Assembly: GCA_963920525.1 (NCBI GenBank)
Contig: OY986438.1
Coordinates: 187,780,388 to 187,844,387 of the forward strand
Source of the DNA: Dichetophora obliterata
Taxonomy: Eukaryota > Arthropoda > Insecta > Diptera > Sciomyzidae
DNA: 64,000 nucleotides
Direction of reading: 5' to 3'
Below the pieces are notes generated by a model. The model was not told the DNA's origin and did no database searches. It was given only the letters and a program-made list of their open reading frames with translations. The position numbers and the translations under genes were made by a program. Shown here piece by piece: positions 34,697 through 46,600 of this stretch. Position 1 is the stretch's first letter. Every line of letters begins with the position of its first letter.

Positions 34697-37437
34697 GTGG
34701 TCACAAGGAATAATGACTCAAAGTATCGGAAAAAAACGATATTTTTATTGCACTAACACCGACCTTTTTCCCGAAATATATGAACCATTACAAACGAAAT
34801 ATGTGCAGACATATATAACATGGATTGATAATAATAAAATTCTTTTACCTAGTAACATTTCATCAGAAATAGAATCAACTGTTACAAGTTTTTATCTTTC
34901 AAACAGTTTTCATCAGTTAAATAGTTTTAAAAATTATATTGGTAGAATATTGGATTTGGTCTTTACTACTGATGAACTGAAAGCATCTTGCGAACTTTGT
35001 GTTAACCTAATTTCTAAAAATTCTGTGCATCATAAAGCGCTTTTATTTAATTTTAAGTTTTATGATTTTGACAGAAAAAATATTGAACCAATTGAAATAT
35101 TAAATTTTTCCAAAGGGAATTTTTCAGCTTTAAATGGTTTTCTAGAATCTATTGATTGGTCAATGTTAAACTCTGAATCAAGTTCTGAGGTCATTCATTC
35201 GTTTATTGCAACTTAATTTAAAATTGGTATTTCAAAATTCGTTCCGAAAATTCATCGATCAGAAAAAACAAACATGCCTTGGTTTAATATCAGATTAAAA
35301 AATTTAAAAAATATCAAAAATAAAGCTTCCTAAAAATTTAAAAAACAAATTGTGAGGCTGACAGATGTTTTTTTATTCGTATCAGAAAAGAATTTGATTT
35401 CCTCCATAAATTTTTATACAAACAATATATTTTAAATATAGAATCAAACCTTACAAAAAATCCGTCGGTTTTTTGGCATTTCATTAAAGACAAACAAAAA
35501 TCAAATGGATTCCCTAGTGTTATGGAATATGAAGATTTTAAATCAAATAATGTTTTAGATAGTTGTAACTTATTTTCAAAATACTTTCAAAATGTGTATG
35601 TAACACATACAAATACAAATACTTTCTCTAATTTTGATCGTCCTAATATTCAAAATATTGGAAACTTTGATTTATTAGAAGCTGATATAGAAGCAGCAAT
35701 TTCAGATTTGAAAAACTCTTTTAAAATTGGAATGGATGGATTCCCACCTGCTTTCTTTAAACGTTGTTCCAAAAGTATTATAAAACCTCTTTTGTTTCTG
35801 TACAAAGTATGCCTTAAAAATAGTGAATTTCTTGATAGCTGCAAGATATGTGCAATTGAACCTATTTTTAAATCAGGAAATCGTTGTGATGTAACTAATT
35901 ATCGAGCTATCGTTAAGCAAGGCGTTTTTGCTAAAATATTTGACGATATACTTAAAAAAAAAGTATTACACTCATATTCATAACGCAATAAGTAAATGTC
36001 AACATGGATTTTTACCAGGGAAATCAACTTGTTCGAACTTATTGTTGATTACAAATCGAATTTCAAAAGCAATAGAACAGCATTCTCAGTTAGATGTTAT
36101 CTATACTGATTTTTCTAAAGCTTTCGATAAGATTAATCACAATATTTTTTTACTCTATAAACTCCAAAAGTTCGGGATAAAAGATTCTCTATTAAAATTT
36201 TTTGGTAGTTATTTACGTGAAAGAAAATTATTTGTTCAAATAGATTCATATCGATCAAATTTTATTATAAATGCAACATCTGGTGTTCCACAATGCTCCC
36301 ATTGTGGACCCTTACTCTTTTTGATTTTTATAAATGATCTACCACAATTTATTAAGCATTCTCAATGTCTTATGTTTGCAGACAATGTTAAGTTATTTCT
36401 AAAAGTAGTTAATATTTCGGACTGCTTAATGCTTCAAGACGATTTGACTAGTCTTCAAGGTTGGTGTAGTAGAAATAATCTTTATTTAAATAAAAATAAA
36501 TGCAATTTGATTTCATTTACCAAATCCAGTTATTTTTAATTTAAACTTAGACAGCTATTGTTTAAATCGTCAATATGAAATAAAAGATTTAGCAGTTATA
36601 TTTGATGTTAAATTAAAATTCAACGCTCATATAGATTTCATTACAGCAAAAGCTTATTCAATGTTAGGTTTTATAAAAAGAAACACAACGGACTTTAGTG
36701 ATCATTCATCTTTTAAAGCTTTGTATGTGGCATTTGTGCGAAGTAGACTGGATTACTGTTCAGTTGTATGGAACCCGTATTATAATGTTTCTTCAAATCG
36801 CATTGAACGAATTCAAAAACTTTTTACGAAATACACATTTTCAAAAATGCAATGGTCAGATATTATGCCCTCTTACGTAGCCAGGCGCAAGCTACTTGGT
36901 TTACAATCATTAGAGGATAGAAGATCATTTTTCTCTATAATGTTTGTGTATAAAATACTAAGTGGAAAATTAGTCTGTCCCGAACTATCTGACCTTTTTC
37001 AAAGTTATGTTGCTCCTAGGAATTTGAGAGTAAACCGTCGGTTTTGTGAGACAACGCAAGCGACAAATTATGCATATAATGAACCAGTCGCAAGATGCTT
37101 ACGGTTATGTAATACGATCTCTCCAATTCTTAATTTTAATGTTGATGAAAACCGTTTTAGACTAAATTTATTTATACTCTTTAATTAATGGCATCATTTA
37201 TTAAATTATCTTTGTAATAGTCTGTAAGATACATAATCAGAAGACTGAAATAAATAAATAAATAAATAAACATAAGTGATACTCTATTGTGTGTAAAAAG
37301 TTTTTCCTGCATCCTTCCAAAAATTGGCAATAACGAAAATTTCGTATCGCTTTTTTACGACTCTTTACGCTTTTTTATGTAGCGCTTTTTTACGAAAGCT
37401 TGAGTTTAGTCATTTTTAGTCATCCTTGTGACCACGG
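34697..37437. mobile_element. Inverted-repeat element (GTGGTCACAAGG ends) split by a LINE
   Basis: GTGGTCACAAGGAATAATGACT at 34697 and the reverse complement of 37411-37433 (GTGGTCACAAGGATGACTAAAA, partly) match. The right remainder (37270-37410) is filled with TTTTTTACGA/AGCGC words. Most of the distance is the LINE, so the original element was a few hundred bases at most. Confidence 0.55.
34750..37262 (+). pseudogene. Non-LTR retrotransposon, degenerate copy (relative of copy 1)
   Basis: The endonuclease C-terminus (YIGRILDLVFTTDE, NSVHHKALLFNF) is followed by the reverse transcriptase: FKSGNRCDVTNYRA, QHGFLPGKSTCSNL, DVIYTDFSKAFDKINH, SGVPQCSHCGPLLF, then FADNVKLF. The last should be xADD, so the second catalytic Asp reads Asn; QGS-type and LGP-type residues are also changed to Cys. 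The thumb and C-terminal part (36661-37188) end in LNLFILFN-stop. Several frameshifts and stops separate the blocks. The tail is (AAATA)n at 37240-37262. Start is approximate. Confidence 0.85.
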
Positions 37438-37926
37438 ATCTTATGCTATTGATTGATATTGATCATTCTTCGAAACAACAACATACTAACAAAAGCACGG
37501 ACCTTAATGCGCTTGCTTTTATAGTAGGGCAATTCACAATCTTGTGTATTTTGGAAATTTGTGCTTTTGTAAAAAATTTTAAAAATATCCTATCAATTGT
37601 GAACGGTCTTTTTGATATAATTTGCTATATTTGTTGCAAAACATGAAATTCACAGCTTATTGATGAAAACCAAAATGATTTTCCTCTGAAAATTTTGCTT
37701 AACTCAATTTCATGTCGAAAAAAATCTTTAATCACAATTAATTGGTTTTTTGATTCGCTTATCTTGCACATCAGTTTTTTTGCCTTTACTTTTTTTATAA
37801 TCAGCAATCAGTTTGCAATTTAGTACTGCAATGTATAGTAAATCTTAGCTATAGATTTTAGTGTTGTATATATGCAATAGCGTAGTAAATGCATTCCTTT
37901 TTATTTTCTTAGTGGAGAGTAAATAT

Positions 37927-38760
37927 TAAGGTGTCCCAAAATAAAGTCGTGTTTGATGTCCGCGGCTTTTCCACTGCCATTTGACCTTAAAACACCCTCT
38001 GTGAAGCGCATCTCAATTGGTAAAGGTTAAGGGGTCGCGAATTCATTTTCTAATTTTCCCATACGATTTGTATGGGGAAAATTCAGTTTTGCTGTTAAAC
38101 TTATTTTAGAGCCACTATCTTTTAAGCCAAATAATTAAAAAAAAAACACGTTTTCCATTAAATTTTGTCTGTTATGACATATCCAAATTTCATTTTCATA
38201 TGATTATTATTTGGTGGTATGTGGCTCACTTCTTAGAGCTACCTATATAAATGAATACTTTTTCTTTGAAATATTTTATTAAAAATTAATATCTCTTAAA
38301 TTACTTCGTTTTCATTATTGTTATTCATCTTAAATTTTCTAAAATGATAGTTTGAATGCACAATGAATAAAAAGTTCATAGGGTTTTTAAATGTGCTTAG
38401 ATTTAAAGCTACAACAAGTAGTTTTTTTTTTATTATATTTCTATTTTTTAATCGTTTTGGGCAACCACCAAATAATTATCCGATGAAAATGAAATTTGGA
38501 TATGTCATAACAGACAAAATTTGAGGGAACACGTGTTTTTTTAACCATTTTGCTTAAAAAATAGAGGCTCTAAATTCAATTTACCAGCAAAACTGATTTT
38601 TCCCCATACAAATCGCAGGGGAAAATTAGAAAATGAATTCGCGACCTCTAAACCTTTACCAATTAAAAAGCGCTACACAGAGGGTGTTTTTAAGGTCAAG
38701 TGGAAGTATTAAAGCCGCGAACATCTGTCAAAAAAAAAAATATATTTTTGGGATACCCTA
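37927..38760. mobile_element. TA-flanked MITE with ~300-bp arms
   Basis: TA at 37927-37928 and 38759-38760 flank AGGTGTCCC and GGGATACCC ends. Long inverted arms (37929-38230; 38460-38758) share GATGTCCGCGGCTTTTCCAC-type, TGAATTCGCGACC, TTTGTCTGTTATGACATATC and CCACCAAATAATT-type sequence. A second, one-armed copy lies at 15.2-15.8 kb. The TA target suggests mobilisation by a Tc1/mariner-type transposase (inference). Confidence 0.85.
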
Positions 38761-39544
38761 GTAAATATATATTTTACCATTTTGCAAATGATATGGTGTA
38801 AGACCATTTGCACTGGATTGTGAATAGCCCTAGTATGTTCTCAGCATTACGATGCATTGAATTGCATTCTACTGTTATTTTTTGTTGTTATGCAACTTTT
38901 CTATTATGAGTTGGCCTTCGAAACCTTCGCTGGCCTTACTTTACTATACAGTTTTTCAATATTTTTTCTTGTGAGGAATTTATTGAGATGCATCCTTTCT
39001 TGTGAAGTACGAATGAAAATTTTTTGGATATTAAAAACTTTTTAAAAATTTAACTCTTTTAAATGATCCAGTAGAAAGAGACCTATGTCTCTTCTTCTAA
39101 ATATGGTTAATAATAGGTGGAAAATGGATCCAGGACAGCAAAATTGTGTTATCCAAGTAATTGAACATTACAATAAAAATCATCCGGACAACAGAAAACG
39201 TACAATACTTCTTTCTAATAGTTTCTTTCTTATTTTTTTTCTTATAGTTATTAACATAAATACTTATGTAGCTACGTTTAATAAAAACAAAATTTAATTT
39301 TTTTTTTAAAATTCACTATGCAGTTGTGTTGCTTTTTGGTAAAAATACCGTATCATGTATTTTCGAATTATACATCAAAATTTTAACTGTAAAATTCCTA
39401 AAAATACGAAATTAACTTAATCAACAACTTCTTCCTCGTGCTTTTATAACGCGGGGTAATGTGAGTTGAAGTTTTAAAAATTTCGAAAAAAATTTATGCC
39501 TTTGTATTTTATCGCAGGTAACTCTTGTCTTTGGCGGATTATTC

Positions 39545-39767
39545 AGGGGTGATATGGAAACCGGCAATTGTCAGAATCGGTTTGGAAATTGACACAGATT
39601 TCAATATGGTGTCATGGAAACCGATTATCGATTTAGAAACTGGTTTCATTTTCGAAACTGGTTTTGTTATGATTTTTTAATCGATAATCGGTTTCTATGA
39701 CATTAAAATAAAATATGTGTTAATTTCAAAACCGATTCTGACAATTGACGGTTTTCATTACACCCTT
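39545..39767. mobile_element. 223-bp inverted-repeat element filled with GAAACCGATT words
   Basis: The arms share CAATTGTCAGAATCGGTTT and ATGGAAACCGATTATCGATT-type sequence around a short centre. The word GAAACYGRTTT or its complement occurs at least eight times in about 220 bases. The ends are AGGGGTGATATGG and AAGGGTGTAATGA (complement). Confidence 0.75.
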
Positions 39768-39835
39768 GATTGTGAAATTTCGCTAGCCAATTTTTACTAA
39801 AATTTTATTCAAGGATTTATAGCAAGGACTATATA

Positions 39836-41500
39836 CAGTGTTGCGCAAAATTAAAGCAACAAAATAAGTGCGCTGCAACAAAATCGTGTATCATTTTTAA
39901 TATTGGGGACACACAAAAATGATTATAGGAATCAAAGCATATATTCATACATCATATAAAAAACAAATCAAATTCAAATTTGGTTTTGTTTTTTTATTAA
40001 ATTTAAAATTAATGTGACTACATTCAATTTGTCTGAGAGCAAAACAAAAGCAACAAAACTTAAAAAATGTAAAAAGAGAATAGAAGTTCCAAGAATTTCC
40101 GGTAAAAGTTCCGTTATTGTAAAGTACGTGTTGTTTGTTAGTCATAAACATTTAAGTTTAGTTTTGTTTTTGCGCTAGTTGTGACATTGACTGTTCCATT
40201 TATAATGGTATGTTTTAAATACTGTGAAGCTCTTAAATTACAAATTATTTTCGAATATAAAAACGGAAAAAAACGGATGTAAAATATCTAACGAGAAACA
40301 GTTTGATATTAATCGGTCAATAGTTTGCAGATTAATAAAGAAATATACCATCACAAAAGACGTAACAACGGTACATTAAAGAGGGCGGCCGCAGAAGACA
40401 TCGCTGCGGGATGACAGGAACATTTGTGGTGTGTTCAAACGAAATGCATTTGTCACATCCAAAGAGGTTGTTCGGACACTTGCTTAACATATCCGTCACA
40501 GCACTGTTTGAAGACGAGCCGTTGAGAACGATTAAAGAAGTTACAGGCCGGCAGAGAAACCTTTGCTTACAACAAAGCATAAAAAACAAGGTGAGGTGTT
40601 ACAATTTAAACAATTCTGTCTGAAATTGTGACAACAAGTTGCAATTTATTGTTTTTTAGACTCAGTCTTGCAAAAGAGCACCTAAGTTGGACCGTTCAAA
40701 AATCGAAAACCGTTTTTTAGCGATGAATTGATTCAACTTGATTAATTCAGATGGGATGTGCACGGTACGGCGCCACCCAGGTACACGACTTGAAGCCCGA
40801 AAATGCAAAATAAATTTTAAGCACAGAGGCGGTGGCATTATGGTCTGCACTTGTTTTTCTATAATGAAGTTGAACCATTTCAAAAAATCGATGGAATTAT
40901 GGATCAATTTGTATATAATGACATTTTAGAAAGCAAGATGCGATCACATTCAGAATGGAATATGTCGCTTCTTCAAGCGTCTGAGCGTTGAAGCATACTT
41001 CAAAGCTCATCAAATTTCATTAGAGGCAATGGGATTCAAGTCCTTGATTGGCCGGCACGTTCACAATGACTTGAATCCCATTTAAAGTCTTTCTTTTTTT
41101 TGATTTTGAAGGTAAAAGTTCTTGGTCAAAGGTTTTCCAATAAGACTGCACTGTATGAAGCCCTGAAACTTGATTGGGAACATATACCTAATGCCAACAT
41201 ATCTAATTTAATAGAGTCGATGCCGCTCAGATGTGCAGCAGCTATCAAGAATAATGAATCTTACACCAAATTTTAATTATGTTGCTTTTGTTTTGCTCTC
41301 AGACAAACTGAATGCAGTCACATTAATTTTAAATTTAATAAAAAAAACAAAACCAAATTTGAATATGATTTGTTTTTAATATTATATATGAATATATGCT
41401 TGGGTTGCTATAATAATTTTTGTGTGTACCTAATATTTAAAAAGATACACGATTTTGTAGCAGCGTACTGATTTTGTTGCTATTGTTTTGCGCAACACTG
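39836..41500 (+). mobile_element. Tc1-like transposon with ~225-bp terminal inverted repeats
   Basis: CAGTGTTGCGCAAAA at 39836 and its complement ending 41500 are flanked by TA (39834-39835; 41501-41502). The inverted repeats extend about 225 bases (to about 40060 and from about 41275). The total of 1665 bp and long repeats resemble Bari/S/Paris/Minos-type Tc1 elements of flies. Inside is a decayed transposase on the + strand. Confidence 0.9.
40206..41275 (+). pseudogene. Tc1-type transposase (decayed)
   Basis: It starts at an ATG (MVCFKYCEALKLQIIFEY) followed by a helix-turn-helix-like region, then broken frames: VFKRNAFVTSKEVVRTL, FSDE (catalytic Asp, about 40719), DGMCTVRRHPGTRLEAR, HRGGGIMVC, a YNDILESK-type block and DWPARS with the LESHL-type block (normally WPARSPDLNPIEHLW). 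Stops and frameshifts occur throughout. Confidence 0.75.
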
Positions 41501-41502
41501 TA

Positions 41503-42635
41503 TATAGCATTTTTCTAAATGAATGGAATTAAGACAAATTTGTCCATGGAGTAAGGGTATCTTTTATTGTATTCAAAATTATTCCTACACGAGCTTAAGA
41601 CTTGCATCATGTTTGATATATATTTTCTTTTGCAAAGGTTGCATAAACTCTGCGTTATCTTTACCATAAATGCATTTCCATTATCATATTCGTAAACAAC
41701 CACCAAACTTTAGCTAAAAAAAATTAAAAAAAAAATGTCTGCAAAGATACTTCTCATATATCATACTAGCATATATCACTTTACATTCACAGTGTTTCCG
41801 TGCCTGATGCAAATAAAATTGTTTTGTTAAGAGCTGGATTTACTTCTAAGTAATTTTGAAAAAAAGAAAATTTTTTTTATTACTTTTCAGTTTCTTATAT
41901 GGAAAAAGGTGCTTTACTTGAGAGCTGGAAACAGGCCTATAAGATGATTTACAAAGATATCTTGATGTAGACAATGTGATTAGAAAAGCACAATTTTGTA
42001 GAGTTTTGTACTTTTCAGGATATAATTTCCAAAAATCAGATTAGATGCTTTCGACGAGGTCAAAATTTTTTTACTGATCACTAAACAATCGGCTGGCATT
42101 TCATTTAAAAAACATAAACAGACGCAAAAGAACACAAGCAGCAGCAAACAATGGAAAACATCAGTTCAGAAGGTACTATTTATCATGGAATTTTTTTATG
42201 AAACAATGCAATAAAATTGACAGCAGAGATGCATTGACAAGCTTGCACCCAAAATGTTTCATAACGAAATCGGACCAATCGATGTTCGATCTGAGGTTAT
42301 CAGCTCAGGTCATGGCCGGTTTGATCAGTATCTACTAAGTTATGTGGTCTGATCTAAAAAAGAAAATCGCCTAATGACAATCCTCTTCGGGTGTCACTAT
42401 CTGTGAGTCAAAGTTGAAAAGAATGTCAAGATATACGAAAGTTAGAAGAGCAGATTTTTTTAAGGTATGATCTTCGGTTCAAGCCCGTAAAAAGAGCTTT
42501 TTTGAAAGTGCTGTAGCTCAGTCCTTTTGGAATTTATCAAATTTATCAAAGAAGACGGAATTTTCTAACTTTTTCCGTACTTGTTTATGTTTCCATGTTT
42601 TTTATACCCCCGCCCAGAGCGATGAAAATGGCTAC
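41503..42635. other. AT-rich stretch, nothing recognised
   Basis: A box B-like GGTTCAAGCCC at 42476 has no box A upstream. No exon or repeat boundary was recognised. Confidence 0.35.
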
Positions 42636-42639
42636 GTAA

Positions 42640-42975
42640 AATGAGAAGGCAAACGGGGTGTCGTTTTTCTTGAGAAATTCGGCTGGCGGCATTTTGTTGG
42701 TAATCACGTCAGGCTGGTCCTGATTTAGGATATTTCCAAAATATCACAAATTGAAAAAATATCGCGATTTAAAAAAAAATCAAATATGAGCTATTTATTT
42801 TGGGGGGTTTTTTTCCTACCCTTCCCCCGATAGTAAAGTTTTCCCAATTATTCTAGTTCAGGACTTGTCTAACGTAATTACCAACAAAATGCTGCACGCC
42901 GCACTCCGAACGCCGCACATTGATCCGACTTTTGGTTCTCGAGAAACACGACATCTCAGTTTGAAAAAGGTGAGA
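42640..42975. mobile_element. Foldback element with ~100-bp arms
   Basis: The arms share GTGTCGTKTTTCTYGAGAA and GCATTTTGTTGGTAATYACG then GTCCTGA in inverted orientation (42655-42725; 42858-42970). The right arm has an extra stretch of about 30 bases with repeated GCCGCAC. Non-coding; target duplication not seen. Confidence 0.7.
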
Positions 42976-43001
42976 TCAAGAAAACTCGGCGCGCTTGTAT
43001 A

Positions 43002-43837
43002 CATGCTCAGAAATCTTGGATTAAATTCTAATAAAAACTGTATTGTATATATGATCACACCAGAATTGCATTAGAATCTAATATATTTCAAATATTAAAA
43101 TTGAATTCTAATCCCATAATACTAAATTCTAATACAGAATTGGAATAGAAACTAAGTTTAGAATAATACTTTTCTGGTTAATATTTTAATACATTTGTAA
43201 TCAAGTGTAATACTTCAGTTATGAAAAAGTAATACGAATAAAAAAAAAAATTTATTAAATATTAATACAAATTGTATTAAATAGTAATACAAATTGTATC
43301 AAATTGTATTAAATAGTAATACAGATTGTTTTAAACAGTAATACAAAATGTATAACATTAAATACATATTGTCCTGAAAAGGTGAAAGGAAAAATCAACA
43401 TTTATGGAGTAAATTTATGGAACATTTATGGAATAAAGCTATAAATTTTTTATATGTTAACTTACTTTTAAAATTCCAAGTGAAATAAAAAGAAAATATT
43501 TGGTCAACCACTAACAAAATATTTATTCATTTAAAGTTTCTTTTATATCACACGGTTTTTCGTTAGCAAAAACTATTTCTTTAGGTTTTATTTTGACAAT
43601 ATCAGATTTCAGAATCAGAATGACAATTTTACAGAGGCTTGATAGATATTTGTATTATATTTTAAGACAATTTGTATTATAACTTGTATATAATACAATT
43701 TTTATTACACTTTAATACAGATAACATTATATCAATTTTTTAATATACTTGAAAGTATAAGTTTTAATCAAAAATATATTAAAAAATACATGATTCCAAC
43801 GCTTGGCTTAAAATTAATTCCAAGATTTCTGAGCGTG
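43002..43837. mobile_element. TATA-flanked element filled with AATACAAATTGTATTA words
   Basis: TATA (42998-43001; 43838-43841) flanks inverted ends CAYGCTCAGAAATCTTGGA. The interior repeats ATTCTAATA on the left and AATACAAATTGTATTAAATA words many times at 43240-43350 and 43650-43740. 836 bp, no coding capacity. Confidence 0.75.
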
Positions 43838-43841
43838 TATA

Positions 43842-44843
43842 TACATAAATAGCACTGTAACTTCAAAAATAATTCAAGTTTTGAAAATTATTTTTCAAAT
43901 GTTTTAGGTCATTATTTTTGAAGGATTTTAGAAGACATTTATGAAAAAAAAAAAATTTTAAAAAATTGCTTACCCGTAATTTAAGGTCATAGGTACCTTA
44001 AATCATGTTCCTAAAAATAAATTTCTTTAGGATCCCACATAAAAGCTTGGAGGGCCGCAGGTTGAGTATGGTTGCTCCAATCCTTCTGAATTTTGTTAAT
44101 ATTCCGTTCTAAAGTGTCCTGTAATAAAACCAATGGAGTACTAAATTTGTTTCTTAACATTTTTTTTTGTTTTCATGCTGATTTGTTTTAACACAATTTT
44201 AGAGAAGCATTTTCTTGAACCCATGTAATAATGCCTTTAAAATGATGGTTATAATAATGTTGCTGTTATTTTTAAAACTTTAAATTCTACTTAAAACATG
44301 CTAAATTTATACAAAATACGAAAACCCAAAGTAATTCCTACGATATCAAAAGTCAAACTATGGATCAACTCATTAAAGCGCACAAGAATTCAAAAAACGC
44401 ACTGAAAATATTCAATGTTCCCATAGAAATTTATTATTTTGTTGAAATCTCAACAGAAATATTTTAACAAATAGACACTGCCGCATAATGAACAACAAGG
44501 ATATCAAAATAAAACAATGGCAAAAAAGAAAAAAAATAAACAAACATCAACATCTAGATACTTTATGTCTAAGTTATGCACGTTATGACACGAACACACT
44601 CAAACATAGTCACTATCATGAGGACAGACATAACCGCTAGAGGACTTGTATTTTTATTTTTTTTTTTATTATTATTTTAGTTAGTAACAAGCGAATAAAT
44701 AAGGTTCGCCAACGAGCTCAAGAACTATAGACAACGCCTAGGCAGGATGTGGAACAACATAGAATAGCCGTAAATCTTAAGTTATAAGCAAGCATTTCCG
44801 GTTATTCGCGCTTACCAAGTACACACTAACACACAGGCACACG
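43842..44843. other. AT-rich stretch, nothing recognised
   Basis: No exon, inverted repeat or transposon protein was seen. Confidence 0.35.
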
Positions 44844-44845
44844 TA

Positions 44846-45561
44846 CACTGAAAAAATCCCACATGTTTTGAAGCTTACGACAATTGTGCTGATTTTTTTT
44901 TTTTTTTTTTTTTTGAGTAAATTTCCGATTACACGGGGTTTACACGAGACAGTACTGTTAATACAGTGAAAAATACATATTGGTTGACAAACTTCGTGTC
45001 TGTGAATAAAAGTCCAGACAGTTGGTAAGACAGTTGGCAAGACAGTATACAAAGTAGCAAAAAATGTATATTTTATGAAGAAAATTTTTGGTAAAAAAAC
45101 GAGTACGCCAAAGTATTGCAAATTTCCAATTAATTCTATTACATGTTTTCGTCTTCTGTCATTTGATATGCTAAATATTATTCTACTGTCCTAGCTACTG
45201 TCCCACCAACTGTCTACAAAAAAGTTAAGACAGTAGAGCAGACAGTAGCAGACAGTACCAAAAATGAGTGTGTGTGGGTAAAAGTTTGTGAATGTGTTGC
45301 AACTGTCTTAACAGTACTGTCTCGTGTAACCCCCGTGTTAAATTTAAAAATTATTTTATAAATTGAAACACATTTTTTGCTATTTTAACGACAAATTCTA
45401 CAAAAAACAAAGTTTTGAAAAATATCTAACAAAAGTTTGTCGTCAAAATAATAAGAAATGTGTTCGAATTTTTATACTATAAAAAATCTAAGCAATTTTA
45501 AAAATTCGCTTAAAAAAAAAACAACTGTTGTCAATTTTAAAATATCTGTATTTTTTCAGTG
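44846..45561. mobile_element. TA-flanked element (CACTGAAAAAAT ends)
   Basis: CACTGAAAAAAT at 44846 and its complement ending 45561 are flanked by TA (44844-44845; 45562-45563). Subterminal TTTTAACGACAAA/TTTGTCGTCAAAAT motifs recur. It carries a second TTA-flanked element inside. It shares its CACTGAA end with the element at 48855-50799. Confidence 0.75.
44932..45337. mobile_element. TTA-flanked MITE filled with GACAGT words
   Basis: TTA (44929-44931; 45338-45340) flanks CACGGGG ends, and the inverted repeats run through TTTACACGAGACAGTACTGT. GACAGT or its complement ACTGTC occurs more than a dozen times. The 3-bp TTA duplication fits PIF/Harbinger-type MITEs. A T-run precedes it at 44893-44914. 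Confidence 0.8.
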
Positions 45562-45564
45562 TAT

Positions 45565-46560
45565 GCGCATGCAGCTACATACGTTTTGCGAGGCACTCGT
45601 TTGATGAGGTGAGGGTTGGTTAACTTATTTATTCGCATCTCTGTGTAAGTTTGTGATGGCTGGTTGGTTGTTTTTATTTTTTTTTTTTTTGCTGTAACAA
45701 AATGAAAGCGCGAGCTGTTATGATTTTCGTTACATCCGCCAGTCAACGGTTAAGCAGTATAACCACAACTATAATAGCAATAAACAACAATGATTTTTGC
45801 AAATTTTCAGTCATCCAGAGCTGGGCAGCCATAAAATACGCTCCACTGAACAACGAACACTAAGGTTGCGCCTACAACAACAACAACAACAATTGGCCAC
45901 ACTGCTATTTCTCTACACAAAGTAGCCGAAGTTTAAAAGGAAGTTGCAACCCGTTAAACAAGCGAAGCACAACATGGCACAGCTTCCGCCAAATACTAAA
46001 AATGGCGCATATTTGAACAAAATGAAATCAAAGCGTTTTAAACTGTCGTTAGGTTGTTTTTTTTTTTTTGTTGTTTTTGTTTTTTGTTGTCGGTGAGCTT
46101 CCATTTCATGGTTTATATTTTTGATCGCTAGAAAATTTACTCAATTTTTTTACATATTTTTTTAAATGAATCTCGTTTATTTTCATGCAAATGTACAACA
46201 TTGTTGTTTTGTGTTTCTGCTGGTGGTTTATATACAAAATTATTATTTTTTTTTTTTTTACATTTTTGCATGCATTTTTTTCAGGTTTGCATTCTTTTAA
46301 GCATGAGGTTTCTGCAAAAATTTTGAATAATTCTTGTTTTGATTTATTACCATTTTATGACGATGCTTACAAATGACTTTTGTTATTTCTACTTGAATAT
46401 GATTTGCATTTTATTATGATTCTTGTTAATTTAAAGAAAAAATTAATGCTTAGAGACTCTTAAAAGAATATTTGTTTGAGTAGGTTTCTTCAGTTCTAAT
46501 AACTGAGAGTTTCTGAAAAATGTTACAAATATTTAAATAAAAACAACTATCTTTTAAATT
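45565..46560. other. Spacer with T-runs and (CAA)n, nothing recognised
   Basis: A short (CAA)n tract lies at 45876-45893 and homopolymer T runs at 45675 and 46053. No gene was seen. Confidence 0.4.
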
Positions 46561-46563
46561 ATA

Positions 46564-46600
46564 CTAGTATAAAAGCCTGTCCTACGACAGGTCCTCCGCA
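46564..46600 (-). other. Helitron 3' terminus (minus strand)
   Basis: Read on the minus strand, a perfect hairpin CCTGTCGTAGGACAGG is followed by CTTTTATA and CTAG, then T: the Helitron 3' signature (GC hairpin about 10 nt before CTRR, inserted next to T). The element body extends toward higher coordinates, probably to about 47.6 kb; its TC start was not fixed. Confidence 0.65.

Larger units (their letters stand above)
34415..39490. mobile_element. Large foldback element with ~220-bp arms holding other insertions
   Basis: The left arm (34415-34650) and right arm (39240-39490) are inverted copies: AACTTCAACTCACATTA, AATTTCGTATTTT, TGTATAATTCGA, CATGATACGG, AAAGCAACACAACTGCA and GTTTAAYAAAAAYAAAAT. 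Between them sit a LINE and the TA-flanked element of 37.9 kb. A short frame at 39085 is unrecognised. Outer limits are approximate because similarity fades in AT-rich sequence. Confidence 0.7.

Noticed and set aside
38857..39297. Two short + strand frames between foldback arms
   Set aside because: Low-complexity hydrophobic sequence and an unrecognised 70-residue frame; not enough to call a gene.
42470..42490. tRNA-like box B (GGTTCAAGCCC)
   Set aside because: No box A at a suitable distance upstream.
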